From: CANHBY01 sp031376995
GTDB lineage: Bacteria > Pseudomonadota > Gammaproteobacteria > Burkholderiales > Burkholderiaceae_C
Direction: 5' to 3'
Length of the DNA: 24,280 nt
Assembly: GCA_031376995.1 (NCBI GenBank)
Contig: JANMEO010000094.1
Location: forward strand, 1 to 24,280
Below the pieces are notes generated by a model. It was given only the letters and a program-made list of their open reading frames with translations. It searched no databases and was not told the DNA's origin. The translations under genes were made by a program, and so were the position numbers. Each line of letters opens with the position of its first letter. Position 1 is the stretch's first letter. Shown here piece after piece: positions 1-7,339 of the stretch.

Positions 1-1
1 C

Positions 2-388
2 CAAAAAACCCGCATCCACCTGGCTGCACTCACGCCTGAGCAGCGCAAAATCATCACCGCCCACGACGCCTTTGGCTATTTGGGCCAGGCCTATCAAATC
101 ACACTGCTTGCCCCCCAAGGCTGGAATGCAAGCACACAACCTTCGGCCGGCCAAGTGGGCCGCATCATTCGACAAATCAAGGCCCAGAAAGTCTCGGCCA
201 TTTTTGTTGAAAACATTTCCGACCCGCGCCTCATCCAACGCATTGCCGCCGAATCAGGGGCCAGCGTCGGGGGCACACTTTACTCTGACGCCTTATCGTT
301 GCCAGGTGGCCCCGCAGATACCTATTTGAAACTCATGGCCCATAACCTGACGTCGATCCAAAATGTCCTGAACCGAGCGCCCCAATGA
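2..388 (+). CDS. Metal (probably zinc) ABC transporter substrate-binding protein, C-terminal part
   Basis: This is the 3' end of a gene that begins before the window; the frame is open from base 2 to the TGA at 386-388. The visible 128 residues match the C-terminal lobe of cluster A-1 (ZnuA/TroA-type) periplasmic metal-binding proteins. HDAFGY carries a His that is normally a metal ligand, ENISDPR lies in the family helix, and YSDAL carries the usual Asp ligand close to the C-terminus. Such proteins capture Zn2+ or Mn2+ in the periplasm and deliver it to a membrane permease. The stop overlaps the start of the DUF2796 gene in an ATGA arrangement, which implies translational coupling and supports a zinc role. 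The metal cannot be settled because the N-terminal lobe and any His-rich loop are outside the window. Confidence 0.88.
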   Translation, partial: QKTRIHLAALTPEQRKIITAHDAFGYLGQAYQITLLAPQGWNASTQPSAGQVGRIIRQIKAQKVSAIFVENISDPRLIQRIAAESGASVGGTLYSDALSLPGGPADTYLKLMAHNLTSIQNVLNRAPQ

Positions 389-939
389 TCATCAACTGGT
401 TGGCCTTGGGCTGGGTGCTTGTCGCTTCATCCCTCCCCCTCAATACCCAGGCTCAAAACAAAGCCCATTCGCACGGCACGGCCGTGCTCAACATCGTGGT
501 AGAAACCCCGTCCATCACCATTCAATTCACATCCCCACTGGATGATTTTTTAGGGTTTGAGCGCAACCCACGCACCCCCCAAGAGCGTCAACGCGTTCAA
601 GCCCTGGCCGATCAAATGCGCAACCCCAATGGGCTGTTTCAACTCCCCCAAGACGCCGCATGCCAATCCAGCAGCCTGCAACTCAGTGCCCCACTGATCG
701 GCCTAACTGCCAACGGTGTCGAGCCCCTACCCCCTCAGTCTCAGCTTCAGCCTCAACACGGCGACCTTGATGCGGTCTTCGTGTTCACCTGCGCTCAACC
801 CACTCAACTGACCCACCTTAACATCAGGCTGTTTGAGGCTTTCAGCCGCCTGCAACAACTCAACATCCAACTGGTCACGCCTCGGGGCCAAAGCCAAAAG
901 ACCTTCAAACGCCCAACCCAACGGCTGCCCCTTGACTGA
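385..939 (+). CDS. DUF2796 family periplasmic protein (ZrgA-like, zinc uptake)
   Basis: The 184-residue protein begins with a hydrophobic stretch ending near LNTQAQ, which reads as a Sec signal peptide of about 23 residues. It is followed by a HSHG motif and the family-type segment SPLDDFLGFERNPRTPQE. This combination is typical of DUF2796, the family that includes ZrgA of Vibrio cholerae, a periplasmic component of a zinc-regulated uptake cluster. The start ATG overlaps the stop of the metal-binding protein gene by 4 bp. The usual His-rich linker is short here, with only the HSHG cluster obvious. Family assignment is fairly firm; a direct zinc-binding role is inferred from the family and neighbours. 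Confidence 0.8.
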   Translation: MIINWLALGWVLVASSLPLNTQAQNKAHSHGTAVLNIVVETPSITIQFTSPLDDFLGFERNPRTPQERQRVQALADQMRNPNGLFQLPQDAACQSSSLQLSAPLIGLTANGVEPLPPQSQLQPQHGDLDAVFVFTCAQPTQLTHLNIRLFEAFSRLQQLNIQLVTPRGQSQKTFKRPTQRLPLD

Positions 940-1016
940 GCTCTCGGGCAAAGCGATATTGCCTTATTGCCTAAAGATGGCTGGGTACCCTTCGGCCCTT
1001 CAAACCCACAACGACC

Positions 1017-2018
1017 ATGACTTTTCCTGCAAGCCCCAGCCCCTCCGCCTTGCGCACGCATCACTACGCCAGCTTACAAGCGGGTCCCCGCTTGATCATT
1101 TTGGGCGCTGTCCATGGCAACGAAACCTGTGGCACTCGGGCCCTTGAGCGACTGATCGCAGAGCTTGACCAAGGTCTATTGAATATCGTCAGGGGCCAGC
1201 TCACTGTGCTACCCATCACCAACCCACTGGCTTACGCCAAAGGTGAGCGCATGGGAGAGCGCAATCTCAATCGAAATCTGGTGCCCCAGAACGCACCGCA
1301 AGATTACGAAGACCACCTGGCCAACATCTTGTGCCCGGTGCTGGGACAGCATGATGTTTTGCTCGACCTGCATTCTTTTCACACTCCGGGAGAGCCTTTT
1401 GCCATGCTAGGCCCTTGTGACAACCAGGGCCCCCTAGAGCCCTTCAAGCATGCACGCCATGAAGAGGCGCTGGTATGCCGTTTAGGGGCACGAAGGGTCG
1501 TTGAAGGCTGGCTCGACACATATGCGGTCGGGGTTCGCAACCGCAGGGCCCGTGTGGCCGCTCACCCAACCCCGTCACCAACGTCTGACCTGCGAAATGC
1601 CGACGTCAAATACGGCATGGGCACCACCGAATACATGCGCAGCCAAGGCGGTTACGCCATCACCCTTGAATGCGGCCAACACACGGCTCCCGAAGCCCCC
1701 GAAGTGGCCTACCAAGCGATCCGCAACACCTTGGCCCACCTCAACCTGATCGATGAGCCAGCGCCCCCTGGGCGCACAGACATCGAAGTTCTGCGCCTGA
1801 CTGAAGTGACTGACCGCCTAGACGCCGCAGACACCTTTGCCCGCCCTTGGGCCAGCTTCGACCCTGTGCATGCCGGCGAGCTGATCGCTCGGCGTGCCGA
1901 TGGTACTGAATTGCATGCCTCACAAAATGGCTTCATTGTGTTTCCCAACCCCAAGGCGCTTGCAGGTTTTGAGTGGTTTTATTTCGCGCAGCAAAGCAGC
2001 CGTGTCCTGTCGCCCTGA
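1017..2018 (+). CDS. Succinylglutamate desuccinylase/aspartoacylase family zinc hydrolase (M14-like)
   Basis: The 333-residue product has the zinc-site pattern of the AstE/AspA branch of M14 metallohydrolases: HGNE at residues 33-36 (two ligands), DLHS with the third ligand at about His119, and the catalytic Glu in TLECGQH at about residue 218. NRNL near residue 85 fits the family's substrate-binding region. Enzymes of this group remove an acyl group from an N-acyl amino acid; the substrate here cannot be read from the sequence. The length is normal. The ATG at 1017 lies 77 bp after the DUF2796 gene, a looser junction than the others around it. It sits between the DUF2796 gene and the ABC exporter genes, so co-transcription is plausible but a metal-related role is unproven. 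Confidence 0.85.
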   Translation: MTFPASPSPSALRTHHYASLQAGPRLIILGAVHGNETCGTRALERLIAELDQGLLNIVRGQLTVLPITNPLAYAKGERMGERNLNRNLVPQNAPQDYEDHLANILCPVLGQHDVLLDLHSFHTPGEPFAMLGPCDNQGPLEPFKHARHEEALVCRLGARRVVEGWLDTYAVGVRNRRARVAAHPTPSPTSDLRNADVKYGMGTTEYMRSQGGYAITLECGQHTAPEAPEVAYQAIRNTLAHLNLIDEPAPPGRTDIEVLRLTEVTDRLDAADTFARPWASFDPVHAGELIARRADGTELHASQNGFIVFPNPKALAGFEWFYFAQQSSRVLSP

Positions 2019-2047
2019 TTCCTAATTGCTGATGATTCATTCATTCG

Positions 2048-2728
2048 ATGATTGAGATCCACGAGCTTCGGTATGCGTGGCCGGGTGCACCGACAGATAC
2101 CGTTCACATTCCAGCGCTGAACATCCCGGCTGGACAGCGCGCCCTCCTCCAAGGACCCAGCGGGTGCGGAAAAAGCACACTCTTGAGTCTGATCGCCGGG
2201 GTGCTCCCCCCCCGATCGGGGCAGTTGATGGTGCTGGACACCCACTGGAGCCAGCTCTCAGGCGGGCAGCGAGACCAGTTTCGCGCCGACCATATCGGTC
2301 TGATATTTCAGCAGTTCAATTTGCTGGGCTACCTATCGGCCATTGACAATGTTTGTTTGCCATGCACTTTTTCTCAAGTACGGCGACAACGGGCCTGCGC
2401 CCAGCATGGCACCATCCGCGCCCAAGCCCAAGAGTTACTCAGTCACATGAAGATTGCACCCGAGCTCTGGCAGCGCCCTGCCGGGCAGTTGTCTGTGGGC
2501 CAGCAGCAGCGTGTCGCGGCAGCGAGGGCGCTGATGGGGCGCCCTCCCTTGATCATTGCCGACGAACCCACCTCAGCCCTGGACTCCGCCCACCGCGAAG
2601 ACTTCATGACCCTGCTGATGGCGGCCTGCGCTTGCCCCCCTGAGCCCACCGTGCTCATGGTCAGCCATGATGACCGATTGGCCGCTCGCTTCGACCGTCA
2701 GCTACAGTGGCAGGCGCTCAATCTGTGA
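2048..2728 (+). CDS. ABC transporter ATP-binding protein (LolD/MacB type)
   Basis: All ATPase signatures are present in the 226-residue protein: Walker A GPSGCGKST at residues 36-44, Q-loop FQQF near residue 88, signature LSVGQQQR at about 148-155, Walker B LIIADEP at 168-174 and the switch His at about 207 (VSHDD). The short length and the QFNLLGYLSAIDN region fit the LolD/MacB/DevA group that energises FtsX-type permeases. The permease gene follows with a GTGA overlap, so the two form one unit. In ZrgA-containing clusters an ATPase/permease pair of this kind is typically present, so a role in metal or envelope homeostasis is likely. Substrate and direction of transport are not visible. Confidence 0.92.
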   Translation: MIEIHELRYAWPGAPTDTVHIPALNIPAGQRALLQGPSGCGKSTLLSLIAGVLPPRSGQLMVLDTHWSQLSGGQRDQFRADHIGLIFQQFNLLGYLSAIDNVCLPCTFSQVRRQRACAQHGTIRAQAQELLSHMKIAPELWQRPAGQLSVGQQQRVAAARALMGRPPLIIADEPTSALDSAHREDFMTLLMAACACPPEPTVLMVSHDDRLAARFDRQLQWQALNL

Positions 2729-3999
2729 TTTCACTCTATCACCTGGCAGGCCAAAGTGCCTGGAGCCGTCGAAGCACCCTCTTGTGGGTGGTGATCTCCG
2801 TGGCGCTGTCTACCCTCTTGATGCTAAGCATTGAGCGGCTGCGTACGGACGCACGTCAGAGTTTTCGCCAAGCAGTGAGCGGCACTGACCTCATCATTGG
2901 GCCACGCACAGGCTCGGTAGAGCTGCTTCTCTACACCGTCTTCCGACTCGGCGCTGCCAGTCACACCATCAGCTTGCGCAGCCTCCATCAGCTAGCGCAG
3001 CATCCCAATGTTGCTTGGGTAACGCCACTTTCGCTTGGCGACTCACACCGAGGCTTTTCGGTGATGGGCACACACAACAACTACTTCCAGCATTTTCTTT
3101 ATGGCAACCGTCAGCCCCTCAGACTGGCCCAAGGCCGCGCTTTCAATGAGGGCAGTGAGGGTGTATTCGAGGCCGTTTTGGGTGCCGAAGTTGCTGCTAG
3201 ATTGGGCTACCGGCTCCACCAACTCATCACCTTGCAGCATGGCAGTGGCGGGGCTTTGAGCATGGATCATGCTGACAAGCCCTTCAAAATTGTCGGCATT
3301 CTGGCAGCCACAGGCACCCCCGTAGACCGAACCGTTCATGTGAGCCTCGAGTCGATCACAGCCCTGCACCTTGACTGGATGGGGGGCGCCCCCTTGCCGG
3401 GGCTGCGAATTTCTACCGACCAAGTGCGCAAATTCAATCTGGCCCCCGAGCAAGTCACAGCCGCCCTGGTGGGTCTTAAAAACCGCAGTGCTGTTTTTGC
3501 TGTGCAGCGCCAAGTCGCGCAGACGTCGGATGAAGCCCTGATGGCGATCTTGCCTGGCGTGGCCTTGGATGAGCTTTGGGCCATGATCGGTTGGGGAGAA
3601 AACGCATTGCTCGGCATGTCGATACTGGTTGCAGCGGTTAGCCTGGTGGGGCTCATGGCCGTGGTGCTGGCGGGGCTCAATGAGCGCCGGCGCGAGCTCG
3701 CCGTGCTGCGTGCGCTGGGTGCCAGCCCCCGCCATATCGCCCTGCTGCTCAGCCTTGAGGGCCTGTGGGTGACTTTTTTGGGCCTGAGCCTGGGCGTGGT
3801 CATGTCCGCCCTGCTGACAGCCAGCCTGGCCCCCTGGAGCCAAGCACAGCACGGCATTGCCTTGCAGGTTTGGCCCCCCACATTGAGCCAACTGTGGGTG
3901 CTTGTAGGGGTCATTCTTGCTGGGATGATGGCCAGTGCCTTTCCGGCTTGGCGAGCTTACCGTTATTCTCTCGCTGATGGCCTTTCGCCCAACCTCTAA
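2725..3999 (+). CDS. FtsX-like (MacB/DevC-type) ABC transporter permease
   Basis: The protein shows one N-terminal membrane helix (about residues 18-35), a large periplasmic domain, then three C-terminal helices near 286-313, 334-360 and 391-412. That is the MacB/FtsX fold. The stretch ERRRELAVLRALGASPRHI between the second and third helices is the cytoplasmic coupling motif typical of the family. I chose the GTG at 2725, which overlaps the ATPase stop (GTGA); an upstream GTG at 2707 would add six residues. Proteins of this type act as mechanotransmitters moving substrates from the periplasm or outer leaflet rather than as simple pores. It works with the ATPase encoded just before it. Confidence 0.9.
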   Translation: MISLYHLAGQSAWSRRSTLLWVVISVALSTLLMLSIERLRTDARQSFRQAVSGTDLIIGPRTGSVELLLYTVFRLGAASHTISLRSLHQLAQHPNVAWVTPLSLGDSHRGFSVMGTHNNYFQHFLYGNRQPLRLAQGRAFNEGSEGVFEAVLGAEVAARLGYRLHQLITLQHGSGGALSMDHADKPFKIVGILAATGTPVDRTVHVSLESITALHLDWMGGAPLPGLRISTDQVRKFNLAPEQVTAALVGLKNRSAVFAVQRQVAQTSDEALMAILPGVALDELWAMIGWGENALLGMSILVAAVSLVGLMAVVLAGLNERRRELAVLRALGASPRHIALLLSLEGLWVTFLGLSLGVVMSALLTASLAPWSQAQHGIALQVWPPTLSQLWVLVGVILAGMMASAFPAWRAYRYSLADGLSPNL

Positions 4000-4020
4000 A
4001 CCCTGACAGCAGATGTGATC

Positions 4021-4671
4021 ATGTCTCCAATCCAAAGGGCTAGCAGGCCGTCTTCGCAAACCATCGTGTTGACCGCCACTTCACTGCCAAGTTGGACTCG
4101 CCGCCAATTCATAGCCTGCACGGCCGGGGCCTTGGCCCTGGGCCTCAAGGCTTCCCCTGGCCAGGCCCAAAACACACGCGCAGCAGCCAAAAAGCCCGAC
4201 GGCAACCCCCGCAACATAGCCTGGGAAGAGCTGATTCCCAAAGATTGGAACCCACTCAAACCGTTTGAGGGCATAGACCTCAGCAGCCTCAAAGACAACG
4301 ACCCCAAGGCCAATAAGCTGCTTGAGCGCATGCGACAGGCCTGGGACAACGCCCCCACAAACCCCAAGCTCGCGGGTGCCCTCATCAGAATCCCAGGCTT
4401 CGTCGTGCCTCTGGAACAAGAAACGGGGGGGGTCAAAGAGTTTTTACTGGTGCCATATTTCGGTGCGTGCATCCATACCCCACCCCCACCCGCCAACCAA
4501 ATCATTCATGTCCAACTCCAAACGCCTGCGCCTGGGTTTCGCAGCATGGACACCGTTTGGGTCAGTGGCACCCTGAGCCTGGGGCGCCAGGGCAGCGACA
4601 TGGGCGTTAGCGGCTACCAGCTCGATGCCATCAGGGTCGAGCCCTACCTAGAATCCCCACCTATACCCTAA
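4021..4671 (+). CDS. DUF3299 domain protein, probably Tat-exported
   Basis: The C-terminal half contains the DUF3299 pattern: IRIPGFVVPLE, then VKEFLLVPYFGACIHTPPPP and ANQIIHV, with the conserved Cys in the GACIH segment. The N-terminus has a twin-arginine type signal, with TRRQF before a hydrophobic run and an AQA-like cleavage site, so export through Tat is likely. The ATG at 4021 is taken as start; a GTG at 4015 would add two residues. DUF3299 proteins often lie beside ZrgA-like proteins and MacB-type transporters, and this gene starts about 20 bp after the permease stop. The biochemical function is unknown to me. An envelope role in metal handling is inference from context. Confidence 0.85.
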   Translation: MSPIQRASRPSSQTIVLTATSLPSWTRRQFIACTAGALALGLKASPGQAQNTRAAAKKPDGNPRNIAWEELIPKDWNPLKPFEGIDLSSLKDNDPKANKLLERMRQAWDNAPTNPKLAGALIRIPGFVVPLEQETGGVKEFLLVPYFGACIHTPPPPANQIIHVQLQTPAPGFRSMDTVWVSGTLSLGRQGSDMGVSGYQLDAIRVEPYLESPPIP

Positions 4672-4679
4672 AGCCCTGC

Positions 4680-5117
4680 ATGTTCGAGCCCTCTCAAAGC
4701 GACGTTCGCCGTTTTTTTTGCGACACCTATGCCAAATCCAAACTTGGCAAATCACTCACACTCACACCCATCGAGGCCTTGGCCAGTGACTGGATTGAGC
4801 AGCACCCCGAGTACCACGAGGTGCTTAGCGATGTCTCAAAGGCGCTGGCAACGGTCTATACCGCGACCTCCGCAGGCACCAATCCGTTTTTACACCTTTC
4901 AATGCACTTGAGCATCAGCGAGCAAACCAGCATCGACCAACCCCGTGGCATTCGACGGGTGATCGAGCAGCTCGGCGCCAGACACTCATCCCTGCACCAG
5001 GCACATCATGAAGCCATGGAGTGTCTGGGCGAGATGCTTTGGGTCTCCCAGCGTCGCGGCCTGCCGCCCGATGCACCAGCCTACCTCGAAGCTTTACAGC
5101 GTCGAGCGACACGATAA
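4680..5117 (+). CDS. DUF1841 family protein
   Basis: The 145-residue protein starts MFEPSQSDVRRFF and carries the family hallmarks EQHPEY, a segment with NPFLHLSMHL, and a C-terminal part with EAMECLGEMLW. These match DUF1841, a short uncharacterised family common in beta- and gammaproteobacteria. It is predicted soluble, with no signal peptide. The ATG lies 8 bp after the DUF3299 stop, so it may be the last gene of the same transcript, although DUF1841 is widely distributed and need not share a metal role. Function is unknown. Confidence 0.82.
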   Translation: MFEPSQSDVRRFFCDTYAKSKLGKSLTLTPIEALASDWIEQHPEYHEVLSDVSKALATVYTATSAGTNPFLHLSMHLSISEQTSIDQPRGIRRVIEQLGARHSSLHQAHHEAMECLGEMLWVSQRRGLPPDAPAYLEALQRRATR

Positions 5118-5145
5118 TCCCCATCACCGCTGGAGATGGGCGACA

Positions 5146-5370
5146 TCAATGCTCAGATGTCGAGCTGGCCTTGGCTTTGGCCTTGGCTCGCTCTCGAGTG
5201 GCGCGAAACTCATTGAGTTGATAAATTCTCCTTCGCCGCGCTGCAGGCCAACTGCAAAGGCGACGCCAAGTTTGGTTGCCCCACCGAAGCAATGCCCCCT
5301 GACTCACAAGGTTCACCAACATCGCGATGCAAAACAAAAAAATCAACAGCACCAACAACTTTTCGACCAT
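5146..5370 (-). CDS. Small single-pass membrane protein, hypothetical
   Basis: A 74-codon reading frame on the minus strand begins MVEKLLVLLIFLFCIAML, a strong N-terminal membrane helix. It is followed by a basic cytoplasmic-type tail with an RRRR run and a low-complexity AKAKAKA stretch. The ATG at 5370 is preceded by a good Shine-Dalgarno (GGAGGGTGGGAGC just before the ATG), which supports translation; an upstream in-frame ATG at 5385 would place the ribosome site inside the gene. It occupies the gap between the DUF1841 gene and the pseudouridine synthase and points away from the latter. I do not recognise the family. The evidence is the ribosome site plus the helix, so this is a moderate call. 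Confidence 0.5.
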   Translation of the reverse strand: MVEKLLVLLIFLFCIAMLVNLVSQGALLRWGNQTWRRLCSWPAARRRRIYQLNEFRATRERAKAKAKASSTSEH

Positions 5371-5437
5371 GCTCCCACCCTCCATCTCACGTGCACTGAA
5401 ACATGAGTATCGGCGTGTTTCGCCCTAAACTCCAGTT

Positions 5438-6127
5438 GTGTTAAACCCGATTTTTCACAACACCCCCCACCTTGTGATTGACGCCGCCAAAACAGGTGAA
5501 CAAACGCTTGAAATTTTGCATCTTGACAACACGCTGGTCATTTGCAACAAACCCAGCGGGCTTCATAGCGTCCCCGGGCGTGCAGAATTGGGGCTTGGCA
5601 GCGCCACCCAGAAAATTCAAGCGCTTTACCCAGACGCCAAAGTGGTGCACCGTCTGGACATGGCTACCTCAGGCCTGTTGGTTTTTGCCCGCGGGCTGTC
5701 AGCACAACGAACGCTCAACCAGCAGTTTGCCAAGCAGCAAGTGTTCAAACGCTATGTGGCTGTGGTGCAAGGGCTGATCCCTGAAGATCAAGGCATCATC
5801 AATGCCCCCCTGATGGCCGACTGGCCTGCGCGACCTCGGCAAAAAGTCGATCCCGCCGGAAAACCCTCACTCACTCGATATCTGGTGCTAAACAGACAAA
5901 CCTCCCCCCCTCAAACGCGTGTCGAGCTCAATCCCGAGACGGGGCGCAGCCACCAGCTTCGGGTTCATCTGTTGCACATCGGTCATGCCATCGTGGGTGA
6001 CCGCCTTTATGCAGAGCCCGAAGTGGCCCAACGCCAATCCCGAATGCTGCTTCACGCGCAGTCCATCGAACTGACGCACCCTGAGACGGGGCAACGCCTG
6101 AAACTCCTGAGTCAGGCGCCCTTTTAA
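5438..6127 (+). CDS. RluA-family RNA pseudouridine synthase
   Basis: The enzyme isomerises specific uridines in rRNA or tRNA to pseudouridine. Motif I is NKPSGLHSVPGR at about residue 38, and motif II is HRLDMATSGL with the catalytic Asp at about residue 74. The downstream motifs KRYVAVVQG and GRSHQLRVHL with GDRLY are all in family order. The length of 229 residues, with no S4 domain in front, fits the RluA (dual 23S rRNA/tRNA) or TruC-like branches better than RluC/RluD. The start is a GTG at 5438; a later start is possible because the first 25 residues are not conserved in the family. It converges with the dioxygenase gene, with only 2 bp between the two stops. Confidence 0.9.
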   Translation: MLNPIFHNTPHLVIDAAKTGEQTLEILHLDNTLVICNKPSGLHSVPGRAELGLGSATQKIQALYPDAKVVHRLDMATSGLLVFARGLSAQRTLNQQFAKQQVFKRYVAVVQGLIPEDQGIINAPLMADWPARPRQKVDPAGKPSLTRYLVLNRQTSPPQTRVELNPETGRSHQLRVHLLHIGHAIVGDRLYAEPEVAQRQSRMLLHAQSIELTHPETGQRLKLLSQAPF

Positions 6128-6129
6128 GC

Positions 6130-6882
6130 TCAGGTGATTGCAGGCCCCTGAAACCCACCCCGCCTGAATGTCAAAACCAATGTGTCGCGGTAGCCTGGCT
6201 GCACCAAGGGTTGGATCGGCGTGGTCTCGTGAATCACCTGCTCATCGTCCAACATCAGCATGGTCCAAGGTTGCGTCAACGTAAACCGAATGCCGTGAGG
6301 CCCATGGGCCTCAAAAACTCGCGTTTCACCGCCCTTGATGCCAACGCGTGAGACCAATACGATCACCACAAAATCAACACCATCCCGGTGGGCCCCCTCT
6401 GGGGTCGGGCGGCCAATGCCATCCGTGGTGTCAATGCGAAACTGATGCGCCTCAACAAACCACGGCTGCTGGCCCTTGACAGCGCTACAAACGTGACAAA
6501 GCGCCACCAACAACTGGCGCCACACAGGCTGAGCAACCAGCGCTGGCGCTAAAGGCTCAAACCACCGCTCAATGCCACCGTGCAAAGCGTTATAAGCCAC
6601 GGGTTGCCAATGCGTACGCCGGGGCGATGCCACGACTTCAGTGTTGATCACCTCAAAACACGCATGGCGTCGCCGTCGATAGCGCCCCCCATCACGCAGA
6701 TAAGCATCCGCAGGAAGGTCTTCCCAAAAAGAATTCAGCGCCATCAAACTCGCCGATGAAACACCCAATCTCTCGCACAGCTGATCAGTGCTGACCGCGG
6801 CATAACCGGGTGCGGCCAACGCGCGGTCAAGTGCCGCAAATGGCACCCAAGGGATCGACGCCTCCGAGGCAAAAAAAGTCAT
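6130..6882 (-). CDS. 2OG-Fe(II) dioxygenase family protein (2OG-Fe_Oxy_2 type)
   Basis: In the 250-residue protein the 2OG-Fe(II) facial triad is readable: HRD gives His165 and Asp167, and the distal His is in VIHET at about 218, followed by an Arg in GYRDTLVLTFR (about 232) that would bind 2-oxoglutarate. The overall pattern (NSFWEDLPADAYLRDGGRYR near the N-terminus, PEGAHRDGVDFV in the middle) matches PF10014. Some members of that family hydroxylate free L-amino acids such as isoleucine. The ATG at 6882 overlaps the stop of the S4-domain gene (ATGA); an upstream in-frame start at 6921 would lie inside that gene and is less likely. The substrate is unknown. Confidence 0.8.
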   Translation of the reverse strand: MTFFASEASIPWVPFAALDRALAAPGYAAVSTDQLCERLGVSSASLMALNSFWEDLPADAYLRDGGRYRRRRHACFEVINTEVVASPRRTHWQPVAYNALHGGIERWFEPLAPALVAQPVWRQLLVALCHVCSAVKGQQPWFVEAHQFRIDTTDGIGRPTPEGAHRDGVDFVVIVLVSRVGIKGGETRVFEAHGPHGIRFTLTQPWTMLMLDDEQVIHETTPIQPLVQPGYRDTLVLTFRRGGFQGPAIT

Positions 6883-7112
6883 ATCAACAACCCCTTGATC
6901 AACACCGATGCCCCGGCGCAATCCACCACTTGACCTGCTCGAATCTTGCAGGCGCGACGTGTTTCAATCTTGGCATCGACACGAACCCCGCCTGCAACAA
7001 TCATCTCCTTGGCACGACCGCCACTGTCGGCCCATCCAACCGCCTTGAGCAAGGCGTCCAGCGCGATGTGCTCACCCCGCAATACCAATTCAATTTGCTG
7101 ACTTTCCACCAT
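6879..7112 (-). CDS. Small S4-domain RNA-binding protein
   Basis: The 77-residue protein is essentially one S4 domain, with the diagnostic segment LLKAVGWADSGGRAKEMIVAG followed by VRVDAKIETRR. It resembles the free-standing YbcJ/RNA-binding S4 group, which binds structured RNA; the target is not known for most members. An AAGG ribosome site lies about 7 bases before the ATG. The gene is translationally coupled through ATGA to the dioxygenase gene. A full palindromic repeat copy starts about 60 bp upstream of the start codon, so the promoter must lie in or beside the repeat, or transcription reads through from the response regulator gene. Confidence 0.85.
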   Translation of the reverse strand: MVESQQIELVLRGEHIALDALLKAVGWADSGGRAKEMIVAGGVRVDAKIETRRACKIRAGQVVDCAGASVLIKGLLI

Positions 7113-7174
7113 AAAGCACCTTCAATCACAAACTCGCTGATTGTGACCCAATCTTCCTGGCGGCCAGATATCTG

Positions 7175-7335
7175 TACCCCTCGGAACTGAAGATGCCGGA
7201 TCGCTGAGCCGTTTTGAAAACGGATCTGCGGCGTTGTAAATGCTCGCGATACCCACTGGTATCGCTGTGCTTTACGCCTTGCATCTCCACTCTCAAAACG
7301 ACCCATCGACCCAGCATCTTCAGTTCCGAGGGGTA
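7175..7335. repeat. Palindromic repeat, full copy 1 (161 bp)
   Basis: Terminal inverted repeats of 22 bp match perfectly at the two ends and contain CGGAACTGAAGATGC. The interior folds back on itself around an apical hairpin with stem GCGATACC (7246-7253), loop CACT and stem GGTATCGC (7258-7265). The flank GCGGCGTTGTAAA pairs partly with TTTACGCC on the other side. It lies between the response regulator stop (7340) and the S4 gene start (7112). It is related to copies at 7886, 17593 and 22458. The family is provisional: a MITE-like or REP-like structured element. Confidence 0.88.
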
Positions 7336-7339
7336 TGGA

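Noticed and set aside
3043..4059. Long minus-strand open frame opposite the permease gene
   Set aside because: The plus strand has a complete FtsX-type permease with coupling to its ATPase; the opposite frame has no recognisable domain and is a by-product of codon bias.
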